Positions 43,773 to 56,003 are shown, counted from the first letter of the stretch. The stretch is 64,000 nucleotides of DNA from Siphonodentalium dalli (GCA_032622095.1 CP136066.1:108521319-108585318), one strand, 5' to 3'. The notes: a model not told the origin generated them from the letters alone. Numbers and translations: made by a program.

Positions 43773-44290
43773 AATAAATCAATTCTTCTTTAGCAGTCAG
43801 GTGATCGATTAAAGTATAATACAATAATGATGGAGATCTTAAAACAATAATTCAATTGTCACTTGATGCACAATCCGATTATAGTGTGGTATGAATTCCA
43901 GCGGCAGCTTATCAGCCGCAACGTTGCGACAAGTGTCATCCAGTCACAATTAATCATTATCTTTTTAAATGTCAACTCACAAAAACAAATTATTGGTTGA
44001 TAAAACTCTTGCCTTCAAAGATCATTGAAAATTGATTACATCACGAGGAATAAATTGGGGCCATCATAAGCTGAGAAGAGGCTGCAGGTTAAAGGTCATG
44101 GATGTTGTATTGTTGGGACTGTTCACAGCAAGATGCAAGTAATTACTTGCCAGGGTCCATGTGACAAGGGGAGGGTGTAGTGAGGGAGAAGGAATATAGA
44201 AGTGCAGCGCCATTGCTGAAACGACAACAATTTGAAAAATGGAAAATTCAGGCTCAAAAAGAGGTTGAATTTGTCTAGAATTGTACCATG
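43772..44290 (+). repeat. Repeat Q, copy 3
   Basis: The start ATTCTTCTTTAGCAGTCAGG is followed by GATGGAGATCTTAAAACAAT, TCATTATCTTTTTAAATGTC and a GGTCCATGTGACAAGG block, as in the other two Q copies. It lies directly after the M-type tail. It is non-coding. Confidence 0.75.
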
Positions 44291-44396
44291 TCTGACCGAT
44301 GAGTATATATTCAATTGAATTTCATAAATTTCAATAAAAATTCTAGTTGTGTTTGAAATTCTCTACCCCTGTGGGGATTTTTCTAATTTGATAGCT

Positions 44397-44677
44397 GGGG
44401 CCTCGGTGGCTCAGTCGGTAAGGGGTACAACTCCTAGCTGTCTTGCCCTTGTGGACTTCCTAGCTCGAAATCGTTATCTGGTGGAGTTGCCAGCTACTTG
44501 CCGATGGCCGGTGGTTTGCTGCACATGGTCAACGTGTTTATCAGCCATTGAAATCACTATTAGATTAGCCGCAAGTGTGTGGATTTCCTCCACCACCAAA
44601 ACTGGCAATGTCATGATATGGCCTTAGTTAATGAAAGCGACATTAAACCCCAATCAATTAATCAATCAATCAATCAA
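44397..44677 (+). mobile_element. tRNA-derived SINE, copy 2 (B box deleted)
   Basis: It has the same head and body as the SINE at 10572 (GGGGCCTCGGTGGCTCAGTC with the A box intact, GTTATCTGGTGGAGTTGCCA, GGATTTCCTCCACCACCAAA, then the AATC tail). A deletion removed the B box region between CTTGCCC and the AGCTCGAAATCG block. Flanking TCTAATTTGATAGC and TCTAATACGATATG match at 10 of 14 positions and may be an aged target duplication. Confidence 0.85.
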
Positions 44678-45148
44678 TCTAATACGATATGAATGAAGAT
44701 ACTATAACATTTAAATCCAGATGCCCATATTTCTATCATTGGAATCGTTGGAACAGTTGGTGATTCGGGGCAAATCATACAAATTAAGAATGGATGAAAT
44801 GCCTTTTGTCAACGAAAAAACTATATTAGAACTAGGCAAAGTACTGTCACAGCTTCACAACTTCCTGTATAACAAAGCCTCCTAAATAGATCGCTGATTT
44901 AATTAATTTCTGGATTACTGAACCATGTGTGGTACACTGCGTGAGCTTACTACACCCAATCACCTTAATGCCTATCTCTAGTCATGATACATACAAAACG
45001 TATCGAATCCCCAATTGGAAATCAATCGAAATTACCTTCGGAGCACGCTGTGCCACGGGGAATAGGAAAATTCATCCAGATATGGGACATCCAATCTCAG
45101 TGGAGGATATCTTTAACTCTTTCAGTTCCAAGGTTGACCAGAGAGTGA
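44678..45148. other. Nothing recognised
   Basis: No bounded repeat or gene. TTTAACTCTTTCAGTTCCAAGG near 45110-45132 resembles the terminus of the hairpin element at 48058. The 83-codon frame at 44929 runs into the family D element and has no motif. Confidence 0.4.
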
Positions 45149-45402
45149 TTAACCTCTTGGCTGCTATATGTCCATACTGAGTACGGATGTAGAATCCTTC
45201 AGCACATTAGTAGTCGGCCATTACTCACAATAAGATCTCACTGGCAGAGATTGGTGCATCAGAACCATTGTACGTCGAAGTTTGAATCAGTGTATGATGT
45301 TCCAGGATTGTGAATGATAATAGCCTTTCAACAGACATGCAGTTTTAGTGATATTTTTCCACTGGAAAATGGCCATAATATCAAGGGCGTGTGGTGTGTC
45401 AA
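45149..45402 (+). mobile_element. Family D TTAA element, right-truncated
   Basis: TTAACCTCTTGGCTGCTATA, ATTGGTGCATCAGAACCATT, CAGTGTATGATGTTCCAGG and TTTTTCCACTGGAAAATGGC match the copy at 38772-39107 in order. The right terminus is replaced by a family E array. Confidence 0.78.
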
Positions 45403-46930
45403 AATATTTAGTCATGCAAAGACAAAAATACAAGATGGCTGGCAGCAGCCATAGTTTTCATAAATGTAATTGTCAATGACACTGTAGATAATTTCATGTG
45501 TTACAGTCAATGGAGCGATTAGGAATGTGGAAAATTTAAATGTATAAGTAATACTAGATATCAATATGATGAGATATATATAAAGGAAAATCCAATATGG
45601 CGGCTATTTTTTCCGATGAAATTCAAAAACATTTGATACCTCCCATCTAGTAGATCAATTGCAAGATCAATATGAAGTTTGGTGATGATCAGAAGAGGGA
45701 AGTGGACTGCATGGTAAGTGTTTTTTAGGATTTAGTCATGCAAAGAGTAAAATCCAAAATGGCTGCCGGTGGCATGTTTTTTAAAAAGAATTTGGATCAA
45801 CTAGTTTTCTCCCATCTTGTGGTTATCCCGAAGATCCATGTGAAGTTTAGTGATGATCGGACAAGTACTAAGGGTGTGTCGTCAGTAGTATGTACCAAGG
45901 ATTTAGTCACACAAAGAGTAAAATCCCAGATGGCAGCTGGCGGCTATGTTTTTCCATGAAATTCGGAAAAATTTGTTTGATGGCTCCCATCAAGAGGTCA
46001 CCCCGATGATCCATATGAAGTTTGGTGATGATCAGATGAGGGATGTGGTCTGTAGGTTGTGCCCAAGGATTTAGTCATGCAAAGAGTAAAATCCAAGATG
46101 GCTGTCGGCATCCATATTTTACGGCTGAATGACCCCAAAATGACTTGTTCCCATCTACATGTGAATGCTAACAGCCATGACAAATGTCATAATGATCTGA
46201 TAAAAGGTACGATCTGCAGTCCATGCCAAGGATTTAGTCATGCAAAGAGTACAATTCAAGATGGCTGCCAGCAGCCATGTTTTATGGCCCAATCACCCCA
46301 AAATGACTTGTTCCCATCTACATGTCAATACTATCATCCATGACAAATTTCATGATGATCAGACGAACACTCCGGCCTGTAGCCCGTGCTAATGGATTGA
46401 ATTTTGAAATCCAAGATGGCCACTGGCAGCCATATTTTATGGCTGAATGATCCCAAAATGACTCGTTCACATCTACATGTCAATATCAACAGCCATGACA
46501 AATTTCTTGATCCGACCAAAGGTACGACTTGTAACCCGTACCAAAGGATTCAGTCATGCAAGAGTAAAATCCAATATGGCTGCCGGTGGCCATGTTTTAT
46601 GGCCAAATAACCCCAAAATAACTTGTTTCCATCTACGTGTCAATATCAATAGCCACGACAATTTTCAGGATGATCAGACGAACACTCTGGCCTGTAGCAC
46701 ATGCTAATGGATTGAATTTTGAAATGGCCATGTTTTTTTGCCGAATGACCCTATTAAACATGACTCGTTCCCATATACATGTCAATGTTAGCATCCATGA
46801 CAAATTTCATGATCTGACCAAAGATATGACCTGTAGCCTCTGCCAAAGGATTTAGTCATGCAAAGAGTAAAATCCAAGATGGTTCCCGGTGGCCATGTTT
46901 TAGGCGAATGACAAATTTCATAGCCTTTCA
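45396..46930 (+). repeat. Family E array, copy 4 (no clear right end)
   Basis: Nine or ten monomers of two related types follow each other. First come the type with GATCCATATGAAGTTTGGTG and GGCTCCCATC, then the type with CCCCAAAATGACTTGTTCCC and CATGACAAATTTCATGATGA. An internal GTAATTGTCAATGACACTGT marks a left terminus near 45465. The array stops near 46915 without the AAGTTGAGCTA end. It is non-coding. Confidence 0.8.
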
Positions 46931-47058
46931 TAGGCTTTCCAACTGTTGCAAATTTACAATCTGACACTCCCCTGTGGTTGTAAATTTACCAAATGATGGC
47001 CATTTCACACAAAAACAATTGCCTGAAAGTTAAAGTTGGAAATTTTCAAATTTTTGTC

Positions 47059-47544
47059 TTAAAGGCCAACTTAATTTTCAACCCCCCAGATCACATTATA
47101 TAAAATATATGCCATATTACATATCATTTGAAAGAGGAAGCTCAAAAACATTGTATAGTCAACTAATTTGGTGTAATAAACTGTGAACATGTTGTTTTTG
47201 TTGAGATACCAACGTGTGTTCTGTGTCAAGTTTCTGCACAAAGTCTATTGTTTTCAATGGAAGAGGAATAACTCTATATCTTAAATATATAGAGTTATTC
47301 CCCTTCCATTTAAAATAAACTATTGTTTGAATTCTGTTGCATTCTGGTAGCCGCAACGGGGGAAATGTTTTTATGATTGCAACTATTTAGTATTACTCTA
47401 TTGGCACCTTCCGAGACACAGACGTTCCAAATGGTGATGATTTATTGTATTTTATTCATATTTTATGGCATAGATTGTTAATAAAACCTTATATCAAGGC
47501 ACCATAAAAAAAAATGGTGGCTCAAAAATTAAGTGGGCTTTTAA
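47059..47544 (+). mobile_element. Family S TTAA element, copy 2
   Basis: TTAAAGGCCAACTTAATTTT at the left and AAAATTAAGTGGGCTTTTAA at the right are inverted ends on TTAA. Inside are CATTTGAAAGAGGAAGCTC, a stem AACTCTATATCTTAAATATA and TAGAGTTATTCC, and GAATTCTGTTGCATTCTGG. It is 486 bp and non-coding. Relatives lie at 32854 (fragment) and 52514. Confidence 0.8.
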
Positions 47545-48057
47545 AAGAATTAATTTCTCATAAAATATTAGTTTAATTTCAATTTTCAAGAAATTTTCAA
47601 CTGTTGAAAATCTGGTCCACAGTTCATCCCTCAAAATTAGTAAAAATGCCCCACAGCAAATTTTATACTGTGGCATGTTAGATTCCACATGTTGCCACCG
47701 GAATTTCCATCGGCATTGTTTATTGCTGTGGCCAATTTCGAATTGGAGTCAAGATACCCCCACACTTGTTGCCACATCCCTGAACAGAACTAATGTCTGA
47801 GGTAAAATGAAACCCACCTCTGGAGGCATGGAACTGGAACAAAGCTGGCTGTCACATGCAAAATGTCACGTTTCTCCAAGATGCTGACAAAGCAATTTAT
47901 TCTTGTTCCTCTTTGCAGACACCGTGAAACCTGTCATGAAGAGTTGAAAATAATTTTAATTTCTAATTCACTTGAAATCTGATAGAAGATCTCAAATAAT
48001 TGCTGCATTCATGACTTGTTCTATTCTTGCACATATAACCTGGGAGAAGATGGGAAT
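47545..48057. other. Nothing recognised
   Basis: AT-rich sequence with no coding frame of note, no bounded repeat and no RNA gene that I can support. Confidence 0.5.
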
Positions 48058-48215
48058 TTAACCTTTTCAGTGCCAAGTCCGATTTTTGTATCAACCCATA
48101 TTTCCTTGATCATTTTTTCAAATTTATTGATTATAATAATGTGATACATTGATGGAAAAATGATCAAGGAAATATGGGTTGATACAAAAATCGGACTTGG
48201 CACTGAAAGGGTTAA
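48058..48215. mobile_element. TTAA-flanked perfect hairpin element
   Basis: TTAA-bounded, 158 bp. Arms of about 60 bp (TTTTCAGTGCCAAGTCCG, TTTTTGTATCAACCCATATT, TCCTTGATCATTTTT) are almost perfectly complementary, with a ~35-bp AT loop. A decayed relative lies near 53900 (CTCTTTCAGTGCCAAGCC). The near-identity of the arms implies recent origin or arm homogenisation. Confidence 0.88.
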
Positions 48216-48253
48216 GGCTGGTACCTTTTGATCTTTGTCAGTTCCAATGGGGT

Positions 48254-49687
48254 CAAGTCTGGATTTGCAGAATGAGGTCCCTAGAGAGTGAGTTTAGCGA
48301 TGCTTTCCCGCACAACAGGCTAGCATAACCAAATTTATCCTCTGGGAACCTCATTCTGCTTAGGCCTCAACTACTATGGGAGACCTAGGATCAGATTGAA
48401 GTTCCCCAGTTGACGTTGGTGATGTTCACCCATTAGTCACCTTGATTATGCATTTTATCTTCTGCAAATTAGGGGATATAGAAATTGAACAGAAGGGAAA
48501 AAGTAACTAAAAATGAAAATGTCAATGGCACTTTAGCTCAACATGGAGAGAGGAAAATTTCATGTGTTACAGTCAATGGAGTGAATAGGAATGTGGAGAG
48601 TTGAAATGTCTAAGAAATACTAGATGTCAACTATTGATAGCTCCCACCTAGTGGTCACCCCGAAGATCAATATGAAATTTGGTGGAGATGGGGTGAGGGA
48701 TGTAGTTTGTAGGTGTGCTAAAGCATTTATTCATGCAAAGAGTAGAATCCAAGGTGGTTGCCAGTGGCTATATTTTTTTATGAAATTTGGAAAAATTAGA
48801 TGAGTTCCATATTCTGGTCATCCCGAAGATCCGATAACATGCCTGTAAATTTTCAAAACAATTCTCCAATAAATGCGGGCTGCCGGGTTGTGCCGCTAGA
48901 TTCAAATTAGAAATCCAAGATTGCTGCTGGCGGCCATGTTTTTTAATGTATTTCAATGGCTCCCATCTAGAGGTCATCCCGATGATCCATATGAAATTTT
49001 GTGATATCGGATGATCCAAGATGGCTGCCAGTGGCCATGTTTTTTGGCCAAACAAACCTAAAATGACTCGTTTCCCATCTACATATCAATGTTAAAATTC
49101 AGAACAAATTTCATGACAAACAGTATGGCCTGTAGCCTGTGCCAATGGATTGAATTTTGAAATCCAAGATGGCTATAGTGGCGGCCTTATTTTTTGCCGA
49201 ATGACCCTAAAATGACTTGTTCCCATCTACCTGTCAATGTCAACAGCCATGATGACAAATTTCATTATCATTAGGCCTGTAGCCCGTACTAATGGTTTGA
49301 ATTGTAATATCAAAGATGGCCAATGGCAGCCATGTTTTTTTGCTGAATGACCACAAAATGAGCCCCATTTACATGTCAACAGCTATAACAAATTTCATAA
49401 TGATCCAATTAAAGGTACGACCTGTAGCCTGTGCTAATGGAAATTGTTGACAGACACACACACGCACAGTCGATGGATACCAACCCATCGCAAAAGCTCA
49501 AACTTGACAAGTCAAGTTGAGCTAACAATGTTAATTTGACAGCACTTCCCAGAAGATGAGGTCTATATCAGAATTAGGTCCCCAGAGGATGAGTTTGGTG
49601 ATGCTAGCCACTGTGCAGGATAGCATTACCAAATTCATCTCCGGGTAGCTCATTCTGCATATATCAGACACACTGTATCCAGGCTTT
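48254..49687. mobile_element. Family F element, copy 6, split by a family E element
   Basis: The perfect 8-bp duplication AATGGGGT (48246-48253, 49688-49695) brackets CAAGTCTGGATTTGCAGAAT at the left and CTGTATCCAGGCTTT at the right. The two F hairpins are at 48269-48360 and 49560-49660. Between them the F spacer is interrupted by the E element at 48516-49524; removing it restores the ~425-bp F length. The TSD match across 1.4 kb proves the nesting. Confidence 0.92.
48516..49524 (+). mobile_element. Family E element, copy 5, nested in F
   Basis: The left end AAAATGTCAATGGCACTTTA is followed by GCTCAACATGGAGAG. The right end is CATCGCAAAAGCTC, CAAGTCAAGTTGAGCTA. The flanks TAAAAATG and TAACAATG differ at one base and may be an 8-bp target duplication. 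About six monomers, both E types, lie inside. It is one of two copies here with both ends and a medium array. Confidence 0.87.
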
Positions 49688-49695
49688 AATGGGGT

Positions 49696-51251
49696 ACATT
49701 AAAGTCGAGGGGGCTTGCCTTTTTGTGGCTCTACACAATATTTCAGAAGCAGGAAATTTAGGGATAGAAACCACAACCAGTATTGTGCCTGTTCTTTAGT
49801 CAAGCTAGTAATCTATAAAGGTTTGTATCTAAATATCACTTCATAGCATTACTGGTTGATTGATTGGTTGTGTTTATAATAATGTCACAATATTGTCAGC
49901 TTTAGTGGTGGAGCGAAAAACCACACAGCATGTAGAATTTATAAGCCATGCACCATCCCTGAGTGATAAACGACCGACAAACCTATCCAGACATCCCAAT
50001 CAGGCCATCTTGACTTTAAGTGGAAAAGCAATCATACTAAATATAGTGGCAAATTTATTGAAAATCAAACAAATTTCACCATCACTGGATGAATTAATTA
50101 TGACAGTGCAATGTGCTGTGAGCCTGTGAACCTAACCAACTGAGCCACTGCACCCTCACAGAAGACTAACAGAGGACTGAAGTCTGAGCTTCAGTCAGAT
50201 TCATGGAAATGGGGTTCCTGCTGCATTTTGTAAAGCGTCCTTCATTGGATCTATGGCAATTACAGAGGTGCTATACTTTCCAGACATAAATATGGCGCAG
50301 GCTAATGGTATTCTCGACTAATTGCCGATAATCATGCAAACAAGGTGACAGACACACGCAAAAGTCACTCACATATTCTCCTCATTCTGTGTCTATCTGC
50401 CAAAGTCCCCGCCAGGTCATCCTGAGTGGACGAAACATCCACACATTACTACCATGCGATCACATCATGGACAATTCTGACTGTATTGAAGATCTAGACT
50501 GAGCAATCAACTTAAACCCACTGGGATAAAACTGATTATGAGTTACAAGCATCCGTCAGCAAGGATCATAGTCCATTAGGTTGCCGTACATAAGCCGCCC
50601 AGTGATGTCAAAGCTGGTCGACTCCCGATATTAAAGTGTGGATTGGTATTACTTCCAAAGAATCATGTATCTGAGCAATTAAATTAGTAATTCTGTTAAA
50701 GAAACGGTAAGCATTGCCCATGGGTATAGCTTTTAAAACATCTGTTAAAACCACCATAAACAGAAAGAATATTATATTATAGACAAATTTTGTTCTTATA
50801 CCAATCATAAATATTGTGTAAATTGCATGTTATTGTCAGGTTAGTACTCTGTGTTGTGTAAACAAATGCCATATCATGTAAACAAACATTACATAAAGAG
50901 TATGTGATAAGCAAAACACTCAACCTTGGGTAGAACCCACTAATAAAACTTTGGTTATAAATGCCATCAAGTTGTTTACATCATACCAGTATGGTGCGTT
51001 CGCTAATCTTCGCCTCTCAAGATTTAGGTGTTGAATGGGTCACTGAATGACTCTCCTAAATATAATCACCAAAGTATTGTGTGTTTTGCTTATTACACTA
51101 TTGATGTGCTGTGTATAAACATTTGGTAACTGTTATTTCTAAATTATAACCAATAACGAAGACCATCCGTGCCTTTAAATGTGAACAATCACAGAGTGAC
51201 TCAACCCTTATATATAAGGAACATGATAATTACTTTGACATAGGGTTGATA
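49696..51251. other. Unassigned, possible minus-strand tRNA-like head
   Basis: On the minus strand at about 50118-50152 the sequence reads GTGCAGTGGCTCAGTTGGTT then AGG, a good tRNA A-box context, but no B box follows. It may be a 5' SINE fragment. The 89-codon plus-strand frame (49860-50129) overlaps it and has no motif. The remainder is unassigned. Confidence 0.4.
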
Positions 51252-51745
51252 TTAACCCTTTTTATTCAAAATGGTTTCTCCCAATCAGTTATTAAAGTCT
51301 ACATTGGAATGGTCTATTATTCATCTGGTGGGGTGTTCAGGAAAAATAAGCAGACGGCAGATAATAAAAATGCAGAAGGAGTCATATTTATCAGAGGGAA
51401 ATGTTCAGATAATAAGTTCAACAAATAACCATAATCAACAATGACCTATGGTTGTTAATTATGGTTGTTTGCTGTACTTATTATCTGAACATTTCCTTAT
51501 CGAAAAGCATATACAGTAATACCCTAAATAATCGACTCCTTAACCACAATAGAATTATGGGTAATTTTTCCGGATTTAGTCGGATATATGGCTTGTTGCC
51601 ATTCATCGGAAAGCTCTCACTGAGAGCTTTCCGTTGAATGGCAACAAGCCTTTAATATTTCCGACTAAATCCTGAAAATACCAATAATTCTGCTGTGGTT
51701 AAGGAGTCGATTATTTAGGGCATTACTGTATGGCAGATAATGGGG
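51252..51745 (-). mobile_element. Family C element in reverse, interrupted by MITE A
   Basis: TTAACCCTTTTTATTCAAAA, TTCTCCCAATCAGTTATTAA and GGAATGGTCTATTATTCATC are the right end of C reversed. The central hairpin ATAATAAGTTCAACAAATAA and complement TTATGGTTGTTTGCTG follow. A family A MITE then interrupts at 51514, and remnants continue to about 51745. Confidence 0.72.
51514..51728. mobile_element. Family A hairpin MITE, copy 11
   Basis: CAGTAATACCC to GGGCATTACTG on TA sites (51512-51513, 51729-51730), full length with the intact apex AAAGCTCTCACTGAGAGCTTT. It is inserted in a family C element. Confidence 0.93.
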
Positions 51746-52132
51746 TAAAAAAATTAGACATATTAAACTGTATGGATCAACCCTGATTTTGGGTTCTGCA
51801 CATTCAATCAAGTAAAGATTTCATATTGATGAAATGTTTGTCATTTCACCACCTGCAAGATTCTGTCATCAACAAGAATTCAATGATCTTTATAAGTTCA
51901 GTCAAAAACCAATGTGCAAGGAGAACTTATATCTGACCAATGCATTGTAGAATAACTAAGACGTGAAACTTTCTTACTTCAAGAATCCCTGTCATGGGCA
52001 CCAGAAGCAACCACTGTCAAGGGGGGACAACTTCCTGAAACTGGGAACTTTTTTCCGTCAGTGTTCTTGGCATAAATGCTGAAAAGGCAAAAGTTTGGTA
52101 ACCAGCATTTTCCAAAACCAAGATCATATTAA

Positions 52133-52345
52133 TTAACACATTCTATACTAAATACTCATTGATGAGTAGTTTCCTTTGGAAATGTTAAGATAATAAGTTC
52201 AACAAACAACCATAGTTTGAACTTATTATCTGAACATTTCCCACCAAAGAAATTGAAAACTTCTGCTCTTAAATTATCTTTTTGTCATACTGCCATCGGC
52301 TCATTTTTCCTGAAACACCCCTCAAAACGAATAATCACACGCCTT
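52133..52345 (+). mobile_element. Family C TTAA element, right-truncated
   Basis: TTAACACATTCTATACTAAA, ACTCATTGATGAGTAGTTTC, the central hairpin (AAGATAATAAGTTCAACAAA against TTTGAACTTATTATCTGAAC) and TTTTTGTCATACTGCCATC match C in order. The right end is missing beyond TTTTCCTGAAACACCCC. Confidence 0.75.
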
Positions 52346-52513
52346 CTGATTGGCCGATAGCTGTGTCCTATATTGTATAGTGTTGTACTAAATTTAGCAC
52401 ACTACTATACCCACCCACTGAGCACTATACCCGTGCAGTCAACTACAAGTCATGCATTTCTGACTGCTTTTCTTGTTAACTATGCGAGGTATTTCTTGCC
52501 ATTCTCTGAAGAA

Positions 52514-53529
52514 TTAAAAGCCCACTTAATTTTCGAACCCTCAGATCACATATATAGAAACACGAATTACATATTCTATTTATCATATGACACCTATAAA
52601 TTGATTATGATGTCCAAAACGCACACAAATCACTAAATAGCTATATGACATCGGCAGCAAAAGGTTAATGTGACGTCACGTCATTCCACCGGAAGCCCAA
52701 TTACACCTGGTTAACTAGCATAAATAATATGCACGCGAAGATATAGTGCGCTATTCTGTTCTCAGTTTGTGACATTATATCGTATGTTTATTAAATAAAT
52801 ACGAATTACATATTCTATTTATCGTATAACAATGTCCAAAACTATATATTTCAAGATTATAATTGCGAGAATTTCGGCATCGCATTGATTGACGCGCACG
52901 AATTTGATCTGCATTTAGTTAGAGATACGGCTCGGCCCTGGCTGCCATTCAGCCAATCAAAACACACTTTTTGTCAACAAACCAATCAAATTATCGGAAG
53001 GTGATATGAACTAGTAGTTCATATGAAATTTATTTATGACATACTTTCCAACGTAAATAATGATTGAGTCATATGATAAATAAAATATATGCCATATTAT
53101 ACACCATTTGAAAGAGGAAGCTCCAGAACATTGTATTATCAACTTATCCGGTGTAATAAACTGTGTCCATTTTGTTTTTGCTGAGTTACCAACATGTTTT
53201 TTGTCATCTCGATTGTAGTAAAAAGTGTATTATTTTCAATAGAGGATGAGTAACTCTATATCTTAAACATAGAGTTATTCCCTTTCCATTGAAAATTCAT
53301 CTTTAGTTTGAATTCTGTTGCATTCTGGGAGCCAAAATGGGGGGAATATTTCTATGATATCAGCTGTTTTCTATTTCTCTATGGGCATCTTCTGAGATTC
53401 AGATGTTTCAAATGGTGATGATTTATAGTATTTTAATCATATTTTATGGCATAGATTGTTATTAAAACCGTCTTTCAAGTCACAAAAAAAATAATCATGC
53501 AATGACTCAAAAATTAAATGGGACTTTAA
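52514..53529 (+). mobile_element. Family S TTAA element, copy 3, with internal expansion
   Basis: TTAAAAGCCCACTTAATTTT at the left and AAAATTAAATGGGACTTTAA at the right are the S termini. Compared with the 486-bp copy at 47059 there is ~530 bp of extra sequence between about 52550 and 53085. The extra sequence is bordered by TTCTATTTATCATATGAC and its complement GTCATATGATAAATA, so it may be another inserted element. The flanking S core (CATTTGAAAGAGGAAGCTC, CTATATCTTAAACATAGAG) is present. Confidence 0.75.
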
Positions 53530-54331
53530 TGGGTATCTTTTTAATGAATTTAAAAGTTGTCCCCCCCACCTTGTGTTCCTGTATTGGAGGGCAGTTGCCC
53601 ACCCCAACTTCTGCCCCCCTGTTCCAGTGCCCAATCACTGTTCTGTAATTATTAAAGTATGAGTGCTCATGCACTGAATGATCAATTAATTAGATCTGTA
53701 CTAAACCGTGGAATCCTACTTGAGACAAGAGGGATAACATTGATTGGTTGTCTGGTCTAAGGTCTGCTATCTGAATAAAGATTCTACATATGGCTATAGT
53801 ACTGAAGTTAATAGAGTTATTATATAGTTCCCCTGGGCCAGACACAAATTGACTGTTCTCTGTCATCTGAATAAATAACCCTTTGATATTTCTAACTCTT
53901 TCAGTGCCAAGCCTATTTATATCATGGTTCAGTGCCAGAGAAAATGATGACTTATTATTACATTACATGTACTACAACTACTGGGTCAACTTATTACCTT
54001 GACCATTGATTTGTGTAACATCACTGACAACTATGGAACATATAGTGGGCGTGGCAAAATGTGCATCAAGGGAGATAACTCTATATGTAAAAGGGAGATA
54101 ATTCTACCGAATTTTCCACTTTTTCCTGCTTTTTCCCTACATTTTCACATTATTTTGGGAGCTTATAAAGTGTAAGCATGGTGTTATAACTGTTATTATC
54201 ATAGTATAAGTTATCTGAATGTAAGATTTATATATTGTGCTGTTCTAGGATGTATATTAATGGCAGGAACCTTGATACATATAGCATCATTAATGGTCAT
54301 TTACCACAAGTCAGTACTTGTCAAAATCACT
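53530..54331. other. Unassigned interval
   Basis: AT-rich. CTCTTTCAGTGCCAAGCC near 53900 resembles the end of the hairpin element at 48058. AAGGGAGATAACTCTA and AAGGGAGATAATTCTA near 54065-54115 form a short direct repeat. No gene. Confidence 0.4.
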
Positions 54332-55314
54332 TTAAGGGCTTTGTGGACCCAATTTTTCAAAAATTTCCCAAAATGTTATCGAGTCCAAATAAAGGATTCT
54401 GTTCATGTATATTAGTAGTAATAGAAACCATGCCCATTGATGCAACATTTTGAGAGTATACTTCATGGTGGATTATGTTAGAAATACAAAATGTGAACTT
54501 TATTGAGATTTAAAAAAATAAAATTTACAGGCAATGGTCCAAGAAAAAGTCCATGTCTAAGAATCAAATATGGGAATGTGTACTGAACGTTGTGATGAAT
54601 GATGTACTACAAATTTTTTTTTATATTTCTTGAGTGTTCTTTGATAAAATTACTTTGAACCAGTTGTTGACAAATGATATACTAACTTCATAATATGGTT
54701 GACTGAGAGGCAGCAGTTCATGGGTCAACCTTCCATGGCTTATGTCCAGTCTAGTGTGAATGGCTTTTTACCAGTGTCGACTTCCACATGAGTGATTACC
54801 CTGAGTGAGTGGTGACCTACTTAATAGAATTAGTGTGGTGATCCGGTAGGGGTTTGATTGAGGATTAGCATTCTATTGTCAACAGAGTCCAGAGCAGTTA
54901 CAATGGCCAGCTGTTAACCCGTGCCTGCTACCACCCACATAGCCAATGTTTAAGCAAGTATATATCATTTGTCAACAACCGGTTCAAAGTAATTTTATCA
55001 AAGAACACTCAAGAAATATAATATTTTTTTTGTAGTACATCATTCATCACAGTGTTCAGTACACATTCCCATATTTGATTCTTAGATATGGACTTTGTTT
55101 TTCTTGGACCATTGCCTGTAAATATTATTTTTTTAAATCTCTATAAAGTTCACATTTTGTATTTCTAACATAATCCACCATGAAGTATACTCTTAAGATG
55201 TTGCATCAATGGGCATGGTTTCTATTATTACTAATATACATGAACAGAATCCTTTATTTGGACTCTATAAAATTTTGGGAAACTTTGGAAAAATTGGGTC
55301 CACAAAGCCCTTAA
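54332..55314. mobile_element. Foldback element I, copy 1, TTAA-flanked
   Basis: TTAA bounds inverted arms of about 370 bp. The left arm begins GGGCTTTGTGGACCCAATTT and the right arm ends AAATTGGGTCCACAAAGCCC. Within the arms GTTGACAAATGATATACTAA, AATATGGGAATGTGTACTGA and AACATAATCCACCATGAAGT-type segments pair throughout. The unpaired loop of ~250 bp (54700-54950) has CATGAGTGATTACCCTGAG and no coding frame. TTAA duplication suggests a piggyBac- or Kolobok-like source. Confidence 0.87.
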
Positions 55315-55755
55315 AACAAGTAGTACTAAACAGGGATTTTGATTAAAAAAAAAATTATGAATTGAGCAAGGAGTTCAATATAACAAATTTAAAATATTTT
55401 TTTTTAAAGAATTATGACCCCGACTCTGCAAATTTTGGCCTGGTGAACCCATTTGAACCCAAGTCACACAAGGAACCTCAATACCAAATATAAGCTGAAT
55501 TGGCCTGATGGTTCTTAAGAAATTGTTTTAATAATTACTATGGTGGGACAGAGTTATGGTCCTGGCTTCACAACTATTTAACCTGGTGACCTCATGTGAG
55601 TCACCAAGGGAACATTCAAACGAAATATGAACCCATTTGGTCTTAAGGTTCTGGAGAAGTAGATGATTCTTTACGGACGGATGTAATGGATGGACAGACG
55701 GACGAGGAGTGATGACTATAGCTCCACCGGAGATTTCGTCTCAGGTGAGCTAAAA
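55315..55755 (+). repeat. M-type repeat ending in GGTGAGCTAA
   Basis: Two loosely related blocks share GACCYYGRCTCTGCAAAT-like and CTGGTGACCTCATGTGAGTC-like text, then a tail with TTACGGACGGATGTAATGG, ACAGACGGACGAGG and AGATTTCGTCTCAGGTGAGC. The ACAAGTAGTACTAAACAGGG at its start also occurs, diverged, near 31109. Class unknown; the GAGCTAA end recalls family E. Confidence 0.5.
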
Positions 55756-56003
55756 ACTAATAGAGCAACTGAGAGGAAACTATGATCACACTTCCATCAA
55801 CTATCAACATAATATAAAAAAAGACAGGAAATTATCTCCCTTTGAAATCCAAAAGTACTTTAATAGCGGCATGAAAATCTTTCGAATTTCCAGCTACGAC
55901 AAATTGATATTTCTTGCGTGGCCAGAAAAATTGGTCACCTCAGTCATAATTAGAGTGCATCATTGAGAACTCAGGTGTCAAGAATTCATCACAAGTGCAC
56001 ATT

